Origin: Desulfosporosinus sp.
Lineage (GTDB): Bacteria; Bacillota; Desulfitobacteriia; Desulfitobacteriales; Desulfitobacteriaceae
Reading direction: 5' to 3'
Length of the DNA: 40,466 nucleotides
Assembly: GCA_031292095.1 (NCBI GenBank)
Contig: JARLHU010000132.1
Location: 1 to 40,466, forward strand
The translations under genes were made by a program, and so were the position numbers. Positions within the stretch are counted from its first letter, which is position 1. Each line of letters begins with the position of its first letter. The notes beneath the pieces were generated by a model that made no database searches, was not told the DNA's origin, and saw only the letters and a list, made by a program, of their open reading frames with translations. Below, in pieces: positions 25,204 through 35,159 of this stretch.

Positions 25204-26433
25204 ATGACAATTAAGACATTGATAGTGGCGCCATGCCCAGTTTCAGATCGTGTGGCGCATGCGGGTGGAAGGGTTTTAAACTTTTACCTAAATAAATTCT
25301 ATAATGATCCACAATTTGAAGTGGCTTTATTGATGATAACAATAAGTAATGATAGGGATTACGATTATATGATAGAAGAGTACCCGAAATGTCTTAATTT
25401 TTCACAAGAAATTAAGCAATTACCTAGAGTATTTAGGTACATTTATAATAAATCTGTGAAAAAAATAGCCGTCCAAATATATGGAAAAAGAAGCATTATA
25501 GATCCTTTCACTGAGCGATATCTGAATAAGGGAATTAAGCAAATTTTGAATAGTGGATGGGACCCTGATATTGTTATATTAGAATGGACTCAAACTATAA
25601 TTTTTTCGAGTACAATTAAACAGTTCTTTCCCAATGCAAGGTTATTTGGGACTGAACAAGATGTATTTTTTCAGGGCTTATCGCGAAGAAATATTACCAG
25701 TGGGATTTTTCAGCGGTGGAATAATAGAATTATTGCGCTAGAGAAAGAAGTTGAGCTTTCTGCCATTTCCTATCTGAATTTTGTCACAGTATATAATAAC
25801 AAAGATAAAGAATTATTACTTGACGAAGGAGTTGAAGATATTAAAATTCAAGTAATAGCACCATATTTCAGCAAATACGAAAGGAATTATTCGAAGAAAA
25901 TTCAAAATAAAATACTTTTTTTTGGAGCGATGAATAGATGGGAGAACCAAGAAGCTGTAGAATGGTTTATAAAAAAAGTGTTTATTCCTGTTTATAATCT
26001 TGACTGTGAACTAGAATTTTGTATTGTTGGTGGAAATGTCCCGAAAGACTTTATCGGGAGGGTTGAAGTATCAGGGGTAACTTTTACAGGATTTGTAGAT
26101 GATCCGACAAGGTTGTTTTCGGAATCGTTTTGCATGGTTGCGCCTCTGCACTACGGGGCAGGCATTAAAATTAAAGTTCTAGAAGGCATGGCTGCTGGGT
26201 TGCCTGTACTCACGGGTGATATCGGGATAGAAGGGATTGAAGCCGTACCAATACGGCATTATATACACTGCGAAAAGGAATCTGATTATATTCAAGCAAT
26301 AATGAATCTAAAAGAACTACCTGAAAATGGAATTCAAGTAGGAAGCGAAGCCAAAAGGCATGTACAGATGAAGTTCGACTATAACGAAGGTTATGAAATC
26401 TACAAATCCAATATGCTTTCACTAATGGAATAG
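25204..26433 (+). CDS. glycosyltransferase family 4-like (GT-B)
   Basis: A 409-residue glycosyltransferase. The N-terminal half begins with VAPCPVSDRVAHAGGRVLNFYL, a loop found in glycosyltransferases of polysaccharide loci. The C-terminal half has FFGAMNRWENQEAVEWFI (about residue 238) and APLHYGAGIKIKVLEGMAAGLPV (about residue 316-338), the conserved donor-binding region. It is strongly AT-rich in codon use, like its neighbours. ATG at 25204 behind GGAGGG. It adds one residue of the repeat unit; the donor sugar cannot be inferred. Confidence 0.85.
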   Translation: MTIKTLIVAPCPVSDRVAHAGGRVLNFYLNKFYNDPQFEVALLMITISNDRDYDYMIEEYPKCLNFSQEIKQLPRVFRYIYNKSVKKIAVQIYGKRSIIDPFTERYLNKGIKQILNSGWDPDIVILEWTQTIIFSSTIKQFFPNARLFGTEQDVFFQGLSRRNITSGIFQRWNNRIIALEKEVELSAISYLNFVTVYNNKDKELLLDEGVEDIKIQVIAPYFSKYERNYSKKIQNKILFFGAMNRWENQEAVEWFIKKVFIPVYNLDCELEFCIVGGNVPKDFIGRVEVSGVTFTGFVDDPTRLFSESFCMVAPLHYGAGIKIKVLEGMAAGLPVLTGDIGIEGIEAVPIRHYIHCEKESDYIQAIMNLKELPENGIQVGSEAKRHVQMKFDYNEGYEIYKSNMLSLME

Positions 26434-26529
26434 CAACTCTAGTTAGATTGGTTACTCATTAAAATTAAGCTTCACTAACCATTTAGAGACAATTCTATTT
26501 ATTAAATTATTAAATTGAGATGGAGAATT

Positions 26530-27993
26530 ATGAAATTTAAAAAAACTGCTAAAATAACAGCTCTTGCTGTGTTCGTAGGGGCTTCGGTAGGTTCTGCAGC
26601 CTTTTTAGATATTGACAAAAGAACCCTGCTGAAAGTTTTATTTTATTTTGCTTTTGCTGTTATAACAATTGCAATTGGTTCAAGAAATAAAAGTGTAGCT
26701 CGAATAATTGTACTATCAGTTTTTGTCACTACATTGGCGTTACCATTATCTTTTTCTATATTTAATAATGTTTCTGGAAGCATTGCTCGTCCACTGCCTG
26801 AAGGTTTAGAGTTTGGTATGTTTCAGATTGTTCCATTATTATTAGTGATACTGAATAGAAGCAGTGCTAGAATAATTTCGAGTCCACACAACTTTTCAAT
26901 AAAAACAGTTAAATTTATAGCATTATTCTCAGCTTTGGGTTTCGTGAGTATTTTTTATCAATATAACGCAAATCCCTTAGCTAGCCTTTGGGGCGCAGTC
27001 TTTATTATGTTTATGGCAGGTCTAATTATCATTACATCCAATAATATTAGTTTCAATGAGGCATTTTTGGGTCTTTGGTGGGGCTCAGTGGGTGCAACAA
27101 TATTGCAAACAATATTCGTTATTGCCTACCCTATATTGAATATACATGGTGCTACAACGTTGTTTTCAAGTACTACTGAAGTTTGGATTGCTCGTGATAT
27201 GACTCCAAGGGCATTAGGAACGACTGATAATCCTAATAGTTTAGGTTCTTATTTAAGCATGCTAATACCTATATTTGTTGCAAGTTATAAAGCGGGTTAT
27301 AATAAAAAACTATCATCTTTTCTGATAATGGTTTTGCTAGGTGATATATTTCTGACACAATCCCGCTCCGCTCTTGTGTCTACAATCATATCATGCGTCT
27401 TTGTTTTTTGGATTATGGATGCAGATAAAAAAATTATTAAAAAAACTATTGTTGTACTAATAGCATCAATGGTACCTGTTATGTTATTTTTATTTACACC
27501 ATGGGGAGAAATGCTGTTCATGTCTACAAACGCTCAAGATATGTTGTTAGCTAGACAAATTTATTGGGATATTGCTCTAAATTTATGGTATAATCACCCT
27601 CTATTGGGAGTGGGGTTAAATAGCCAAGTCGATTATATATCTCGAAATATTAATTTAGGCGTTGTAGCTATCATGGGCTCAAATTTTGTTGAAACAAACC
27701 CAATTCATAATATTTATCTGTTAGTAGCAGATGAAAATGGCATAATCGGGCTTATATGTTGGATATCAATTTATTTAACAATAGTTTTTAGAAGTGTAAA
27801 AGGAATTGTGAGAGAAAAAGTAATGTTGAACAGAATTCCTTTTGGGTTTGCTATCGGAAGTCTAATTGCATTTTTGATTGAGTCTCTTTTTGGATGGGAA
27901 AATTATAGAATCCTTCCATGGCAACAAATTAGTCTCATAATTATTTTATTATTACTTACAGGCAAGGAAAGTGTTTTCAACAGCAACATTTAA
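26530..27993 (+). CDS. Wzy-like EPS polymerase (O-antigen ligase/polymerase superfamily)
   Basis: A 487-residue multi-pass membrane protein with about 11-12 hydrophobic segments. The superfamily pattern is a run of helices, a long extracytoplasmic loop between about residues 325 and 400 (the region with ARQIYWDIALNLWYNHPLLGVGLN) and a conserved ...NPIHNIYLLVADENGIIG motif before the last helices. It would polymerise lipid-linked repeat units outside the membrane. The ATG at 26530 follows GGAG only 4 bases away; the TTG at 26515 is the alternative. Wzy proteins are poorly conserved, so the call rests on topology and these motifs. Confidence 0.82.
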   Translation: MKFKKTAKITALAVFVGASVGSAAFLDIDKRTLLKVLFYFAFAVITIAIGSRNKSVARIIVLSVFVTTLALPLSFSIFNNVSGSIARPLPEGLEFGMFQIVPLLLVILNRSSARIISSPHNFSIKTVKFIALFSALGFVSIFYQYNANPLASLWGAVFIMFMAGLIIITSNNISFNEAFLGLWWGSVGATILQTIFVIAYPILNIHGATTLFSSTTEVWIARDMTPRALGTTDNPNSLGSYLSMLIPIFVASYKAGYNKKLSSFLIMVLLGDIFLTQSRSALVSTIISCVFVFWIMDADKKIIKKTIVVLIASMVPVMLFLFTPWGEMLFMSTNAQDMLLARQIYWDIALNLWYNHPLLGVGLNSQVDYISRNINLGVVAIMGSNFVETNPIHNIYLLVADENGIIGLICWISIYLTIVFRSVKGIVREKVMLNRIPFGFAIGSLIAFLIESLFGWENYRILPWQQISLIIILLLLTGKESVFNSNI

Positions 27994-28019
27994 TATTTGT
28001 ATGAAGGAGGGACATTGAA

Positions 28020-28901
28020 ATGCTTCCAAATTTTCTGTGTGTAGGAGCGGTGAAGGCTGGCACTACTACATTACATCATATAATTAGACAACATCCAGAG
28101 GTTTATCTTCCTAATTGTAAGGAAACAAATTTTTTCGTCAATGATGAATACGCCAATGGGCTTACGTTTTATGAGACAAAATATTTTTCCAAAATAAAAA
28201 ATGAGAAGGTAATTGGCGAAATTACACCAAAGTATTTGTATTACGATTCTGTACCCGAGCGCATTTTTGAAAGCCTCGGACCCAATGTTAAATTAATCTT
28301 TATATTCCGTAACCCTGTTCATAGAGCTTATTCACAGTATTTAATGCAATTGAGAACTGGTTGTGAAACAAATACATTTGAAAAGGCATTAGAATTGGAA
28401 TCTAATAGGCTAAGTGAATTAACTTTACCCGGTGTCAGAGATCGCTATAATTACATTGATGGGGGACTTTATTTTAAGCACTTAAAGAAGTTTTTAAGAA
28501 TATTTGACATTAATAATATGCTATTTCTTATGTTTGAAGAGTTAATTGTTGATCCAAAAATAACATTCGAAAAGGTTGCCCACTTTCTAGACATTAGGCC
28601 CTATAGCAAAATGGATTTTAATATTAAAAGTAATGTTGCGCAAAAGCCAAAATATCAACTTCTATGGAAGTTTGCCTTTCGGGAAGATTGTTTTACGCGT
28701 ATTAAGCAATTAGGAAAATTCGTGATTACAAACGAGACAGTCCGAAGGAAAATTATGGATAATATTGGGTCTTTCAGTTTGGAACCAATGCAAGTTCCAG
28801 AAATGAATGAAAAGACGAGAGTTAATTTGAAATCTATTTATAAAAGTGATATTAATGAGCTAGAGCAGTTTCTTAAAATCAGTTTAGCTCATTGGAAATA
28901 A
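28020..28901 (+). CDS. PAPS-dependent carbohydrate sulfotransferase
   Basis: A 293-residue sulfotransferase (Sulfotransfer_1 family, heparan-sulfate sulfotransferase-like). The 5'-phosphosulfate binding loop is CVGAVKAGTTTLHHII (residues about 7-22), followed by HPEVYLPNCKETNFF, whose KE...FF pattern marks carbohydrate sulfotransferases. The 3'-phosphate motif FRNPVHRAYSQYL is at about residue 95-107. It would transfer sulfate from PAPS to a hydroxyl or amino group of a sugar. Strong GAAGGAGG ribosome binding site. It sits right after the Wzy gene in the AT-rich segment. The APS kinase needed to make PAPS is encoded at 37672-39444, so the EPS is probably sulfated. Confidence 0.88.
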   Translation: MLPNFLCVGAVKAGTTTLHHIIRQHPEVYLPNCKETNFFVNDEYANGLTFYETKYFSKIKNEKVIGEITPKYLYYDSVPERIFESLGPNVKLIFIFRNPVHRAYSQYLMQLRTGCETNTFEKALELESNRLSELTLPGVRDRYNYIDGGLYFKHLKKFLRIFDINNMLFLMFEELIVDPKITFEKVAHFLDIRPYSKMDFNIKSNVAQKPKYQLLWKFAFREDCFTRIKQLGKFVITNETVRRKIMDNIGSFSLEPMQVPEMNEKTRVNLKSIYKSDINELEQFLKISLAHWK

Positions 28902-29282
28902 GACATGGCCGATTATAGGGAGAAACTTATCGGGCAGGGTTGGTGGAGAGTACTTTATTCGGTGCACATACTGGCTCTAAAGTGATGGCCAAAACTTTAT
29001 TCGGCCATTCGAAAGTTTGCTGAAAAGAGACTTAAGGTGGTCGCAGGTCATTATGGTTATCTGACCATAGATAATCATGAAAGTTTTAGTTAGTTTTACT
29101 GGTTGCAAACAGTTCTAGACTATACTCAGGCATATTAGCTCGAAGTATTCAGCACAGGCCAATAAAACACTGGAGCTTAGAGGGATAAATTTTATGAATT
29201 CAAAGAAGGCGCTCTCAAGGATTATCAAGATAATGATTGTGAATGTAGATAAATTCAGGTGAAGAGGATGGGGGAGCGTAAC
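28902..29282. other. 381-bp intergenic region, no gene recognised
   Basis: No ORF of interest on either strand. It holds an 11-bp direct repeat ACTTTATTCGG (28952 and 28994), a palindrome ATGGCC/GGCCAT (28985-29008) and a hairpin TATGGT/ACCATA (29052-29069). It marks the right edge of the AT-rich cassette and probably contains the promoter for the rml genes, but I cannot place a convincing -35/-10 pair. Confidence 0.5.
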
Positions 29283-30320
29283 TTGCGTACATGGCTAGTG
29301 ACTGGGGGATCTGGTTTCATCGGGAGCAATTTTATAAGGTACATCTTAAGACAAGGTGACGTGCATGTTATCAACCTAGATAAGTTAACGTATGCCGGTA
29401 ATCTGGAATCCTTGGAGGATGTCTGTGAACATCCTTACTACTCATTTATTCAGGGTGACATCGCTGACCAGACGTTGGTTAAAGCTTTGTTACACCAATA
29501 CCAACTCCAAGCGGTGGTTAATTTTGCAGCGGAGTCGCACGTTGACCGCTCTATTGAAGGGCCAGGAGATTTTATTCAGACGAATATTGTGGGAACTTTT
29601 CATTTGTTGGAAGCGGTACGCAGCTATTGGAATGAAGACCGAAAGAATCATAAGGATGAGTTTCGATTTTTGCAAATTTCTACGGATGAGGTCTACGGTT
29701 CGTTGGGTAGTACGGGGCATTTCACGGAAACAACACCTTATGCGCCTAATTCACCCTACTCGGCCTCAAAAGCGTCTTCAGATCATTTGGTCAGGGCGTA
29801 TTTTCATACCTATGGCTTGCCGACCTTAACTACGAATTGTTCTAATAATTACGGGCCTTATCAATTCCCAGAGAAGCTCATTCCCTTGATGATTCTCAAC
29901 GCCTTGGAAGGCAAAGACTTGCCTATTTATGGGGATGGAAAAAATATTCGAGACTGGCTCTACGTTCTCGATCACTGCATTGCTCTTAAAACGGTCATTG
30001 AACGTGGCAATATCGGCGAAACCTATAATATTGGTGGGAGCAATGAAAAAAGTAATCTAGATGTGGTGCGTAATATCTGTGACCTACTTGATGAATTGTC
30101 ACCCCGGCCTGACGGAGGTAGTTACCGGAAGCAAATAGTTTTTGTTACAGATAGGGCGGGTCATGATCAGCGGTATGCTATTGACTCTACAAAGCTTCAG
30201 ACGACTTTGGATTGGCGGCCAGAAGAGACCTTTACCACAGGTTTACGAAAAACCGTCCAGTGGTATTTGAAAAACTGGAATGGCATCAACGGGTCTGTGA
30301 CGGAAGTTATCGCTGAGTAA
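29283..30320 (+). CDS. rmlB: dTDP-glucose 4,6-dehydratase
   Basis: A 345-residue SDR enzyme, the second step of dTDP-L-rhamnose synthesis. Motifs: [14 protein letters not shown] at the N-terminus, [13 protein letters not shown], the catalytic STDEVYG and [10 protein letters not shown] (Tyr/Lys at about 157-161), [18 protein letters not shown], and [15 protein letters not shown]. Length and motifs match the family. The TTG at 29283 has GGGGGAG at proper distance; the ATG at 29268 and GTG at 29259 are alternatives with poor sites. It opens the rmlB-A-C group, with higher GC than the genes just upstream. Confidence 0.96.
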   Translation: MRTWLVTGGSGFIGSNFIRYILRQGDVHVINLDKLTYAGNLESLEDVCEHPYYSFIQGDIADQTLVKALLHQYQLQAVVNFAAESHVDRSIEGPGDFIQTNIVGTFHLLEAVRSYWNEDRKNHKDEFRFLQISTDEVYGSLGSTGHFTETTPYAPNSPYSASKASSDHLVRAYFHTYGLPTLTTNCSNNYGPYQFPEKLIPLMILNALEGKDLPIYGDGKNIRDWLYVLDHCIALKTVIERGNIGETYNIGGSNEKSNLDVVRNICDLLDELSPRPDGGSYRKQIVFVTDRAGHDQRYAIDSTKLQTTLDWRPEETFTTGLRKTVQWYLKNWNGINGSVTEVIAE

Positions 30321-30339
30321 GGCTGGGAGAGTGAAAGGA

Positions 30340-31215
30340 ATGAAAAAAGGAATTATTTTGGCCGGTGGTTCGGGGACCCGGCTTTATCCACTGACGCTGA
30401 CTGTCAGTAAGCAACTCATGCCCATTTATAATAAGCCAATGATCTATTATCCGCTTACGACGTTAATGTTGGCTGGTATTACTGAGATATTAGTAATTAC
30501 AACTCCGCAGGATCAATCTCAATTCGCTGGAGCGCTCCATGATGGCAGTCAATGGGGTGTTAATATCCGCTACGCTATCCAGCCTAAGCCGGAGGGGTTG
30601 GCCCAGGCTTTTCTCATTGGGCGTGATTTTATTGGTAAGGATAGTTGTGCTCTGATTCTGGGGGATAATATCTTTTATGGACATAGTCTGACCGAACATT
30701 TGGCACGGGCTGTTCGTCAGGAGAACGGAGCAACCGTCTTTGCATATCGGGTTAAGGATCCCGAACGTTATGGAGTCGTGGAATTTGATCCAATGGGTCA
30801 GGCTATTAGTGTTGAAGAGAAACCTCAGCGGCCCAAATCAAATTATGCCCTGACGGGTTTGTATTTTTATGATAATTCCGTCGTAGAGATAGCAGCGGGA
30901 CTCAATCCCTCAGAGCGGGGGGAGTTAGAGATCACGGATGTCAACAAAGTCTATTTAAAAAATCATGCTTTGAGGGTGGAAAAGCTAGGCCGCGGTTATG
31001 CATGGCTGGATACTGGAACCCACGAATCGCTGTTGCAGGCCTCTAATTATATTCAAACTATGGAAGAACGTCAGGGGCTTATGATCGCCTGTCCAGAGGA
31101 AATCGCTTATCGAATGGGCTACATTTCTGCTGAGCGAGTCCTTCAATTAGCAAAGCCACTCCAGAAAAGCAGTTATGGGCAATATCTATTTAATCTGGTG
31201 AGAGATGGTGTTTAA
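30340..31215 (+). CDS. rmlA: glucose-1-phosphate thymidylyltransferase
   Basis: A 291-residue nucleotidyltransferase that makes dTDP-glucose from dTTP and glucose-1-phosphate. The signature [16 protein letters not shown] at the N-terminus, [40 protein letters not shown] region, [20 protein letters not shown] and [13 protein letters not shown] all fit the short RmlA class. ATG 30340 chosen with GGGAGA upstream; GTG 30331 is a close alternative. Twenty bases after rmlB and two before rmlC, so clearly one operon. Confidence 0.96.
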   Translation: MKKGIILAGGSGTRLYPLTLTVSKQLMPIYNKPMIYYPLTTLMLAGITEILVITTPQDQSQFAGALHDGSQWGVNIRYAIQPKPEGLAQAFLIGRDFIGKDSCALILGDNIFYGHSLTEHLARAVRQENGATVFAYRVKDPERYGVVEFDPMGQAISVEEKPQRPKSNYALTGLYFYDNSVVEIAAGLNPSERGELEITDVNKVYLKNHALRVEKLGRGYAWLDTGTHESLLQASNYIQTMEERQGLMIACPEEIAYRMGYISAERVLQLAKPLQKSSYGQYLFNLVRDGV

Positions 31216-31217
31216 GG

Positions 31218-31778
31218 ATGAAGGTTTTAGCAACTGGCTTACCGGGTGCAGTGATTATTGAACCAAAGATCTTTGGGGATCCCCGGGGTTTTTTTATGGA
31301 GACTTGGAATCAAGCCCGCTATGCTGACCATGGATTACCTGAAATTTTCGTTCAGGATAATATCTCTTTTTCTCAGAGGGGAGTCCTTCGAGGGCTTCAC
31401 TTTCAGAATCCATACTCTCAGGGGAAATTGGTGTTTGTGCTGCAGGGTGAGGTGTTTGATGTGGCTGTGGATATTCGCCTAGGGTCTCCGACGTTTGGTG
31501 AGTGGATGGGTGTGACGCTTTCCTGTGAGAACAAGCGTCAATTTTATATTCCCGAGGGTTTTGCCCATGGCTTTTGTGTGACGAGTGATACCGCCCTTTT
31601 TGCATATAAGTGCACGGAGACATATCAGCCGCAGTTGGAGTATGGGGTTAGTTGGGATGATCCCGATTTGGGTATACGGTGGCCGATAGAAAAACCAGTA
31701 TTATCGGAAAAAGATTTGGAATACACGTCGTTGAAAAAGATTGAGTCGAAGTTTTTGCCGCTCTATCATGGGGAGTAG
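31218..31778 (+). CDS. rmlC: dTDP-4-dehydrorhamnose 3,5-epimerase
   Basis: A 186-residue cupin enzyme, the third step of dTDP-L-rhamnose synthesis. Seen: GDPRGFFMETWNQARY, VQDNISFSQRGVLRGLHFQ (with the catalytic His of RGLHFQ at about residue 61), KLVFVLQGEVFDVAVDIR, YIPEGFAHGFCV and YKCTETYQP, all conserved in the family. Starts two bases after the rmlA stop. Length is typical (about 180-190). Confidence 0.96.
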   Translation: MKVLATGLPGAVIIEPKIFGDPRGFFMETWNQARYADHGLPEIFVQDNISFSQRGVLRGLHFQNPYSQGKLVFVLQGEVFDVAVDIRLGSPTFGEWMGVTLSCENKRQFYIPEGFAHGFCVTSDTALFAYKCTETYQPQLEYGVSWDDPDLGIRWPIEKPVLSEKDLEYTSLKKIESKFLPLYHGE

Positions 31779-31794
31779 GAAAGGGAATGAGGCT

Positions 31795-34134
31795 TTGTCG
31801 ACACAAAAATTCATTGCGCGCAATGCTTTGATGGTAGCCAGTATTATTGGGATGAGCACGATCTTGGGACTTACGAGGGAGTCTTCGATTGCATATATGT
31901 TCGGAGCCTCAGGAACAACGGATGCCTACCTTGTGGCTTCGATAATTCCGACTTTTTTTGCTGGGACTTTGAGTGGGTCGCTGACGAGTACGTTTATTAC
32001 AGTCTATGCGGGGTACTTAGCTAGGGGGGAAGAAGGTAAAGCCTGGCGAACGGCGAACATTATTTTTTCTTTTTTTATTTTATTATTGGGGGCAGTTGGA
32101 ATACTTTTTTTTGTCTTTACTCCGACACTAGTACATCTGTTTGCGCCCAGCTATGCTGGTAACCGTTTAAACCTAACTGTAGAGCTGTCGCGCATTATGA
32201 TGCCTAATCTTATCTTTAGCGGACTCTTAGGAATTCTTGTCGGGATTAATAATGCCCATCATTCCTTTATTGCCCCGTCTTCGATTGGTCTTATTTCTAA
32301 TGTCTTCATAATTGGGAGTATCTTTACTTTGGGTAGAACTTGGGGGATTTATGGTTTAGCTGCGGGAGCTACCTTGGGAGTTTTAAGCCAATTTTTGCTC
32401 CAGTTGCCTTCCGCTCGCAAGCACGGTTTTCACTATCGTTTTCTGCTGGACTGGGGGGACTCGGGAGTGCGGGAGATCTTCACCTTGGTGACCCCGTTTA
32501 TTGTCTCGGCAATGGTTGGACAGGTTAACCTGATCGTGGATCGCACTTTGGCTACTGGGTTGCTAGCAGGGCGGGTGTCTGCGCTATATTTTGCCAGTAA
32601 ACTAGTCTTACTTCCTCAAACTATTTTCACTGGGGCGGTGAGTATGGTGGTGTACCCGCTTCTGGTCAATGCCGCAGCCTTAGAGGACTGGCCGAGATTG
32701 GTGGAAGGACTTAATCGGGCTATTCGATTATTATTACTTGTGATCTATCCGGCGGTCGTTGGACTTTACGTTTTGCGCGTGCCATTGGTCGAGTTGCTAT
32801 TTCAACATGGGGTTTTCGATGCTGCTGACACGATGGTGACTGCACAGACCGTTCCGTATTTGCTGGGAGTCCTGTTTACAGGATCCTTTGTAGCGATTTT
32901 AGTTAATGTTTATTTCGCTCTGAAGAAAATGGTTGTGGCGGTGGGTACAGGAGTCATCGCATTGTTCGTTAACATTGCTTTGAGCCTTATTTTAGTTCGT
33001 TTTATGCAACAGCAAGGGTTGGCGCTGGCCAATTCGTTGTCGGGACTCACTAATTTGGTTCTGCTCTTTCTAGGTTTCTTCGTGGTGCTGAAGCTACAGA
33101 AGAAGACTCGCTTGCCTTATCGGGCTATGAGCCTTTTTGTTGTACAGGTGGGAGTGGCGGGGAGCACCATGGGAGTAGCTGTGTATTTTGTGAATGCAAT
33201 CCTCGGCGGACGTTGGACAGGGCTGCGGGGCTTGATTCTCAGTACTGTGTTCAGTGTCCTGGCGGGTCTGGGTGTTTATCTGCTTCTCGCTTATGTTTTG
33301 CGGGTGGAGGAAGTCCGTAAGGGGATTCAGTGGGGGATAAGAAAGCTGGGAAGATGGACGCCGGAAAGAGAAAAGATCAAGCATTCCGGTCTTGGACAGT
33401 CGCGCAGGCGCAAAAACCATGGGGAGATCAGGATCATTGGGTGGACCGTGTTGATCGCAGTAGTGATTATTCTAGCTTGCTACCTTTTCACGAACCGTGG
33501 ATTGAGCCAGAGAAAGGTCGATCAGACGGGGCCAGCAGCTGTTGCGGTTAGCAAAGAGACGCAGATGAATCAGATAGAAGCCCCAGTGAAAGCACCGCTC
33601 AATTCTGAGATTGTCGCCGTGGGGGATTCTTTCACGTATGGCAATCCGTTCGGTCCGGAGCATTCCTGGACAAAAGGACTCGCTGGAAGTCTGGGAGTTG
33701 TGGTCTTGAATCATGGTCGAGTCGGTCAGACTTCCAAGGACGTGCTGGCTCATTTTGAGCAGGATGTCTTGGCAGAGAAGCCCGGTCGAGTGATCATCTT
33801 TGTCGGAGATGGAGATGCAATCAAGGGAATCAGTCTTCTGGATTATCAAACTTCGATCAAAACGATGGTAGAGAAGGTGCGGGCCCATGATATTATCCCC
33901 ATCTTATCTTTGCCGGTGCCATATCAAGGATTTGAATCACGAATTAAGATCATGCGGAATTGGCTCAGCGGTTACACTCAGGAGGAGAAAATCAAAAGTC
34001 TTGATTTTGCAACCGTTTTGTTTGATAGTCAAGGAAGGTTTCGCAAAGGGATGTCAGGGGACGGCAAATATCCATCGCTTCAGGGGTATCAAGCTATGGG
34101 AAAATACGCCACTCAAGCTCTAGGGGATAAGTGA
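31795..34134 (+). CDS. MurJ-type flippase fused to a C-terminal SGNH/GDSL domain
   Basis: A 779-residue fusion. Residues 1 to about 515 form a MurJ/MviN-type MOP flippase (start RNALMVASIIGMSTILGLTRESSIAYMFGASGTTDAYLVA; GRVSALYFASKLVLLPQTIF). About 14 membrane segments are expected. A basic linker and one more membrane segment (about 560-580, TVLIAVVIILACYLF) lead to an SGNH domain (about 620-779) with VAVGDSFTYG. The block III Asn (GxND) reads GDGD, and the block V His reads Tyr in DGKYPSLQGY. In this context it probably flips the lipid-linked EPS unit and binds or modifies it outside. TTG 31795 has AGGAAAGGG upstream; ATG 31768 overlaps rmlC. The ORF is continuous, with no sign of a frameshift. 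Confidence 0.85.
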   Translation: MSTQKFIARNALMVASIIGMSTILGLTRESSIAYMFGASGTTDAYLVASIIPTFFAGTLSGSLTSTFITVYAGYLARGEEGKAWRTANIIFSFFILLLGAVGILFFVFTPTLVHLFAPSYAGNRLNLTVELSRIMMPNLIFSGLLGILVGINNAHHSFIAPSSIGLISNVFIIGSIFTLGRTWGIYGLAAGATLGVLSQFLLQLPSARKHGFHYRFLLDWGDSGVREIFTLVTPFIVSAMVGQVNLIVDRTLATGLLAGRVSALYFASKLVLLPQTIFTGAVSMVVYPLLVNAAALEDWPRLVEGLNRAIRLLLLVIYPAVVGLYVLRVPLVELLFQHGVFDAADTMVTAQTVPYLLGVLFTGSFVAILVNVYFALKKMVVAVGTGVIALFVNIALSLILVRFMQQQGLALANSLSGLTNLVLLFLGFFVVLKLQKKTRLPYRAMSLFVVQVGVAGSTMGVAVYFVNAILGGRWTGLRGLILSTVFSVLAGLGVYLLLAYVLRVEEVRKGIQWGIRKLGRWTPEREKIKHSGLGQSRRRKNHGEIRIIGWTVLIAVVIILACYLFTNRGLSQRKVDQTGPAAVAVSKETQMNQIEAPVKAPLNSEIVAVGDSFTYGNPFGPEHSWTKGLAGSLGVVVLNHGRVGQTSKDVLAHFEQDVLAEKPGRVIIFVGDGDAIKGISLLDYQTSIKTMVEKVRAHDIIPILSLPVPYQGFESRIKIMRNWLSGYTQEEKIKSLDFATVLFDSQGRFRKGMSGDGKYPSLQGYQAMGKYATQALGDK

Positions 34135-34206
34135 AATATTTCTGAGCTGAAAAGGGCAGGTAGTTTATTTAGAATGCTTTAGAATAAATAGGCAGGTGAA
34201 AGAACC

Positions 34207-35064
34207 ATGAAGGTCCTTGTTACTGGAGCCCATGGGCAATTAGGTAGAGACATCTTAAGGGTTATGGAGGAAGAATCACCCGAACGTCATCACGTCATAG
34301 GTATGGGTCGTCACGATCTCGATATCAAAGCGGGTCAGCAAGTGATGACGCGATTCGAAGAAGAAAGGCCAGAGATTGTGATTCATGCGGCAGCTTATAC
34401 CCAAGTGGATCAAGCAGAGTCAGAACTGGATCAGGCGTATGCCGTGAATGCGTTGGGGACACGCAATGTGGCGGTAGCGGCAGAAAAAGTCGGTGCAAAG
34501 CTGATATATATCAGTACGGATTATGTTTTTGACGGATGCAATAAAACACCCTATACGGAGTTTGATGCGGTAAATCCTCAGAGCGTCTATGGGAAATCCA
34601 AAAGAGCGGGGGAGGAATTCGTTCTTGCTCTGTCACGTCAGCATTTCATTGTTCGAACGTCATGGGTCTATGGCGAATATGGGGCAAACTTTGTTAAAAC
34701 TATGTTGAAACTCGGGAAGAGTGGCAAGCCGATTCAAGTGGTCAATGACCAGATGGGCTCACCAACCTATACTGTTGATCTTGCGCGTTTCCTTAAGAAC
34801 TTAATGCAAACGGAGCTCTACGGAATCTATCATGCGACGAACGCTGGAAGCTGTACTTGGTATGAATTTGCTTGTGCTATCTTCGAGGAGTCAGGGATGG
34901 AGGTGGAACTGAGTCCGTGCACAACGCAAGCTTTCCCTCGGCCAGCACCTAGACCAGCCTATTCTGTGTTAGATCATATGGGGATCCGCCTGAGCGGGCT
35001 TGAGGATTTACGACCGTGGCGGGAGGCCTTAAAAGCATTTCTACATTTCTCGGTTAATATATGA
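34207..35064 (+). CDS. rmlD: dTDP-4-dehydrorhamnose reductase
   Basis: A 285-residue SDR enzyme, the last step of dTDP-L-rhamnose synthesis. N-terminal VTGAHGQLGRDI, HAAAYTQVDQAE, YISTDYVFDG, the catalytic YGKSKRAGE (Tyr/Lys at about 128-132), RTSWVYGEYGANFVKTM and NDQMGSPTYTVDLA are typical. ATG 34207 behind AGGCAGGTGAAAG. It is separated from rmlC by the flippase-SGNH gene, so that fusion gene is embedded in the rhamnose operon. Confidence 0.95.
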   Translation: MKVLVTGAHGQLGRDILRVMEEESPERHHVIGMGRHDLDIKAGQQVMTRFEEERPEIVIHAAAYTQVDQAESELDQAYAVNALGTRNVAVAAEKVGAKLIYISTDYVFDGCNKTPYTEFDAVNPQSVYGKSKRAGEEFVLALSRQHFIVRTSWVYGEYGANFVKTMLKLGKSGKPIQVVNDQMGSPTYTVDLARFLKNLMQTELYGIYHATNAGSCTWYEFACAIFEESGMEVELSPCTTQAFPRPAPRPAYSVLDHMGIRLSGLEDLRPWREALKAFLHFSVNI

Positions 35065-35159
35065 GCGGGTTGGGCGGCTAGTCACTCATTCTGAGGGGAC
35101 CTCAATAGTATCCTCAGTTTGCTGCCGAAGGGTACTTTCACTGAATAAGGGGGTAGATA

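Noticed and set aside
29392..29829. 145-codon plus-strand ORF inside rmlB
   Set aside because: It is in a different frame of a highly conserved dehydratase gene and encodes a composition typical of a shadow ORF.
31768..34134. Splitting the flippase-SGNH ORF into two genes
   Set aside because: No stop codon or frameshift occurs between the domains, and no in-frame ATG with a ribosome binding site was seen before the SGNH membrane helix.
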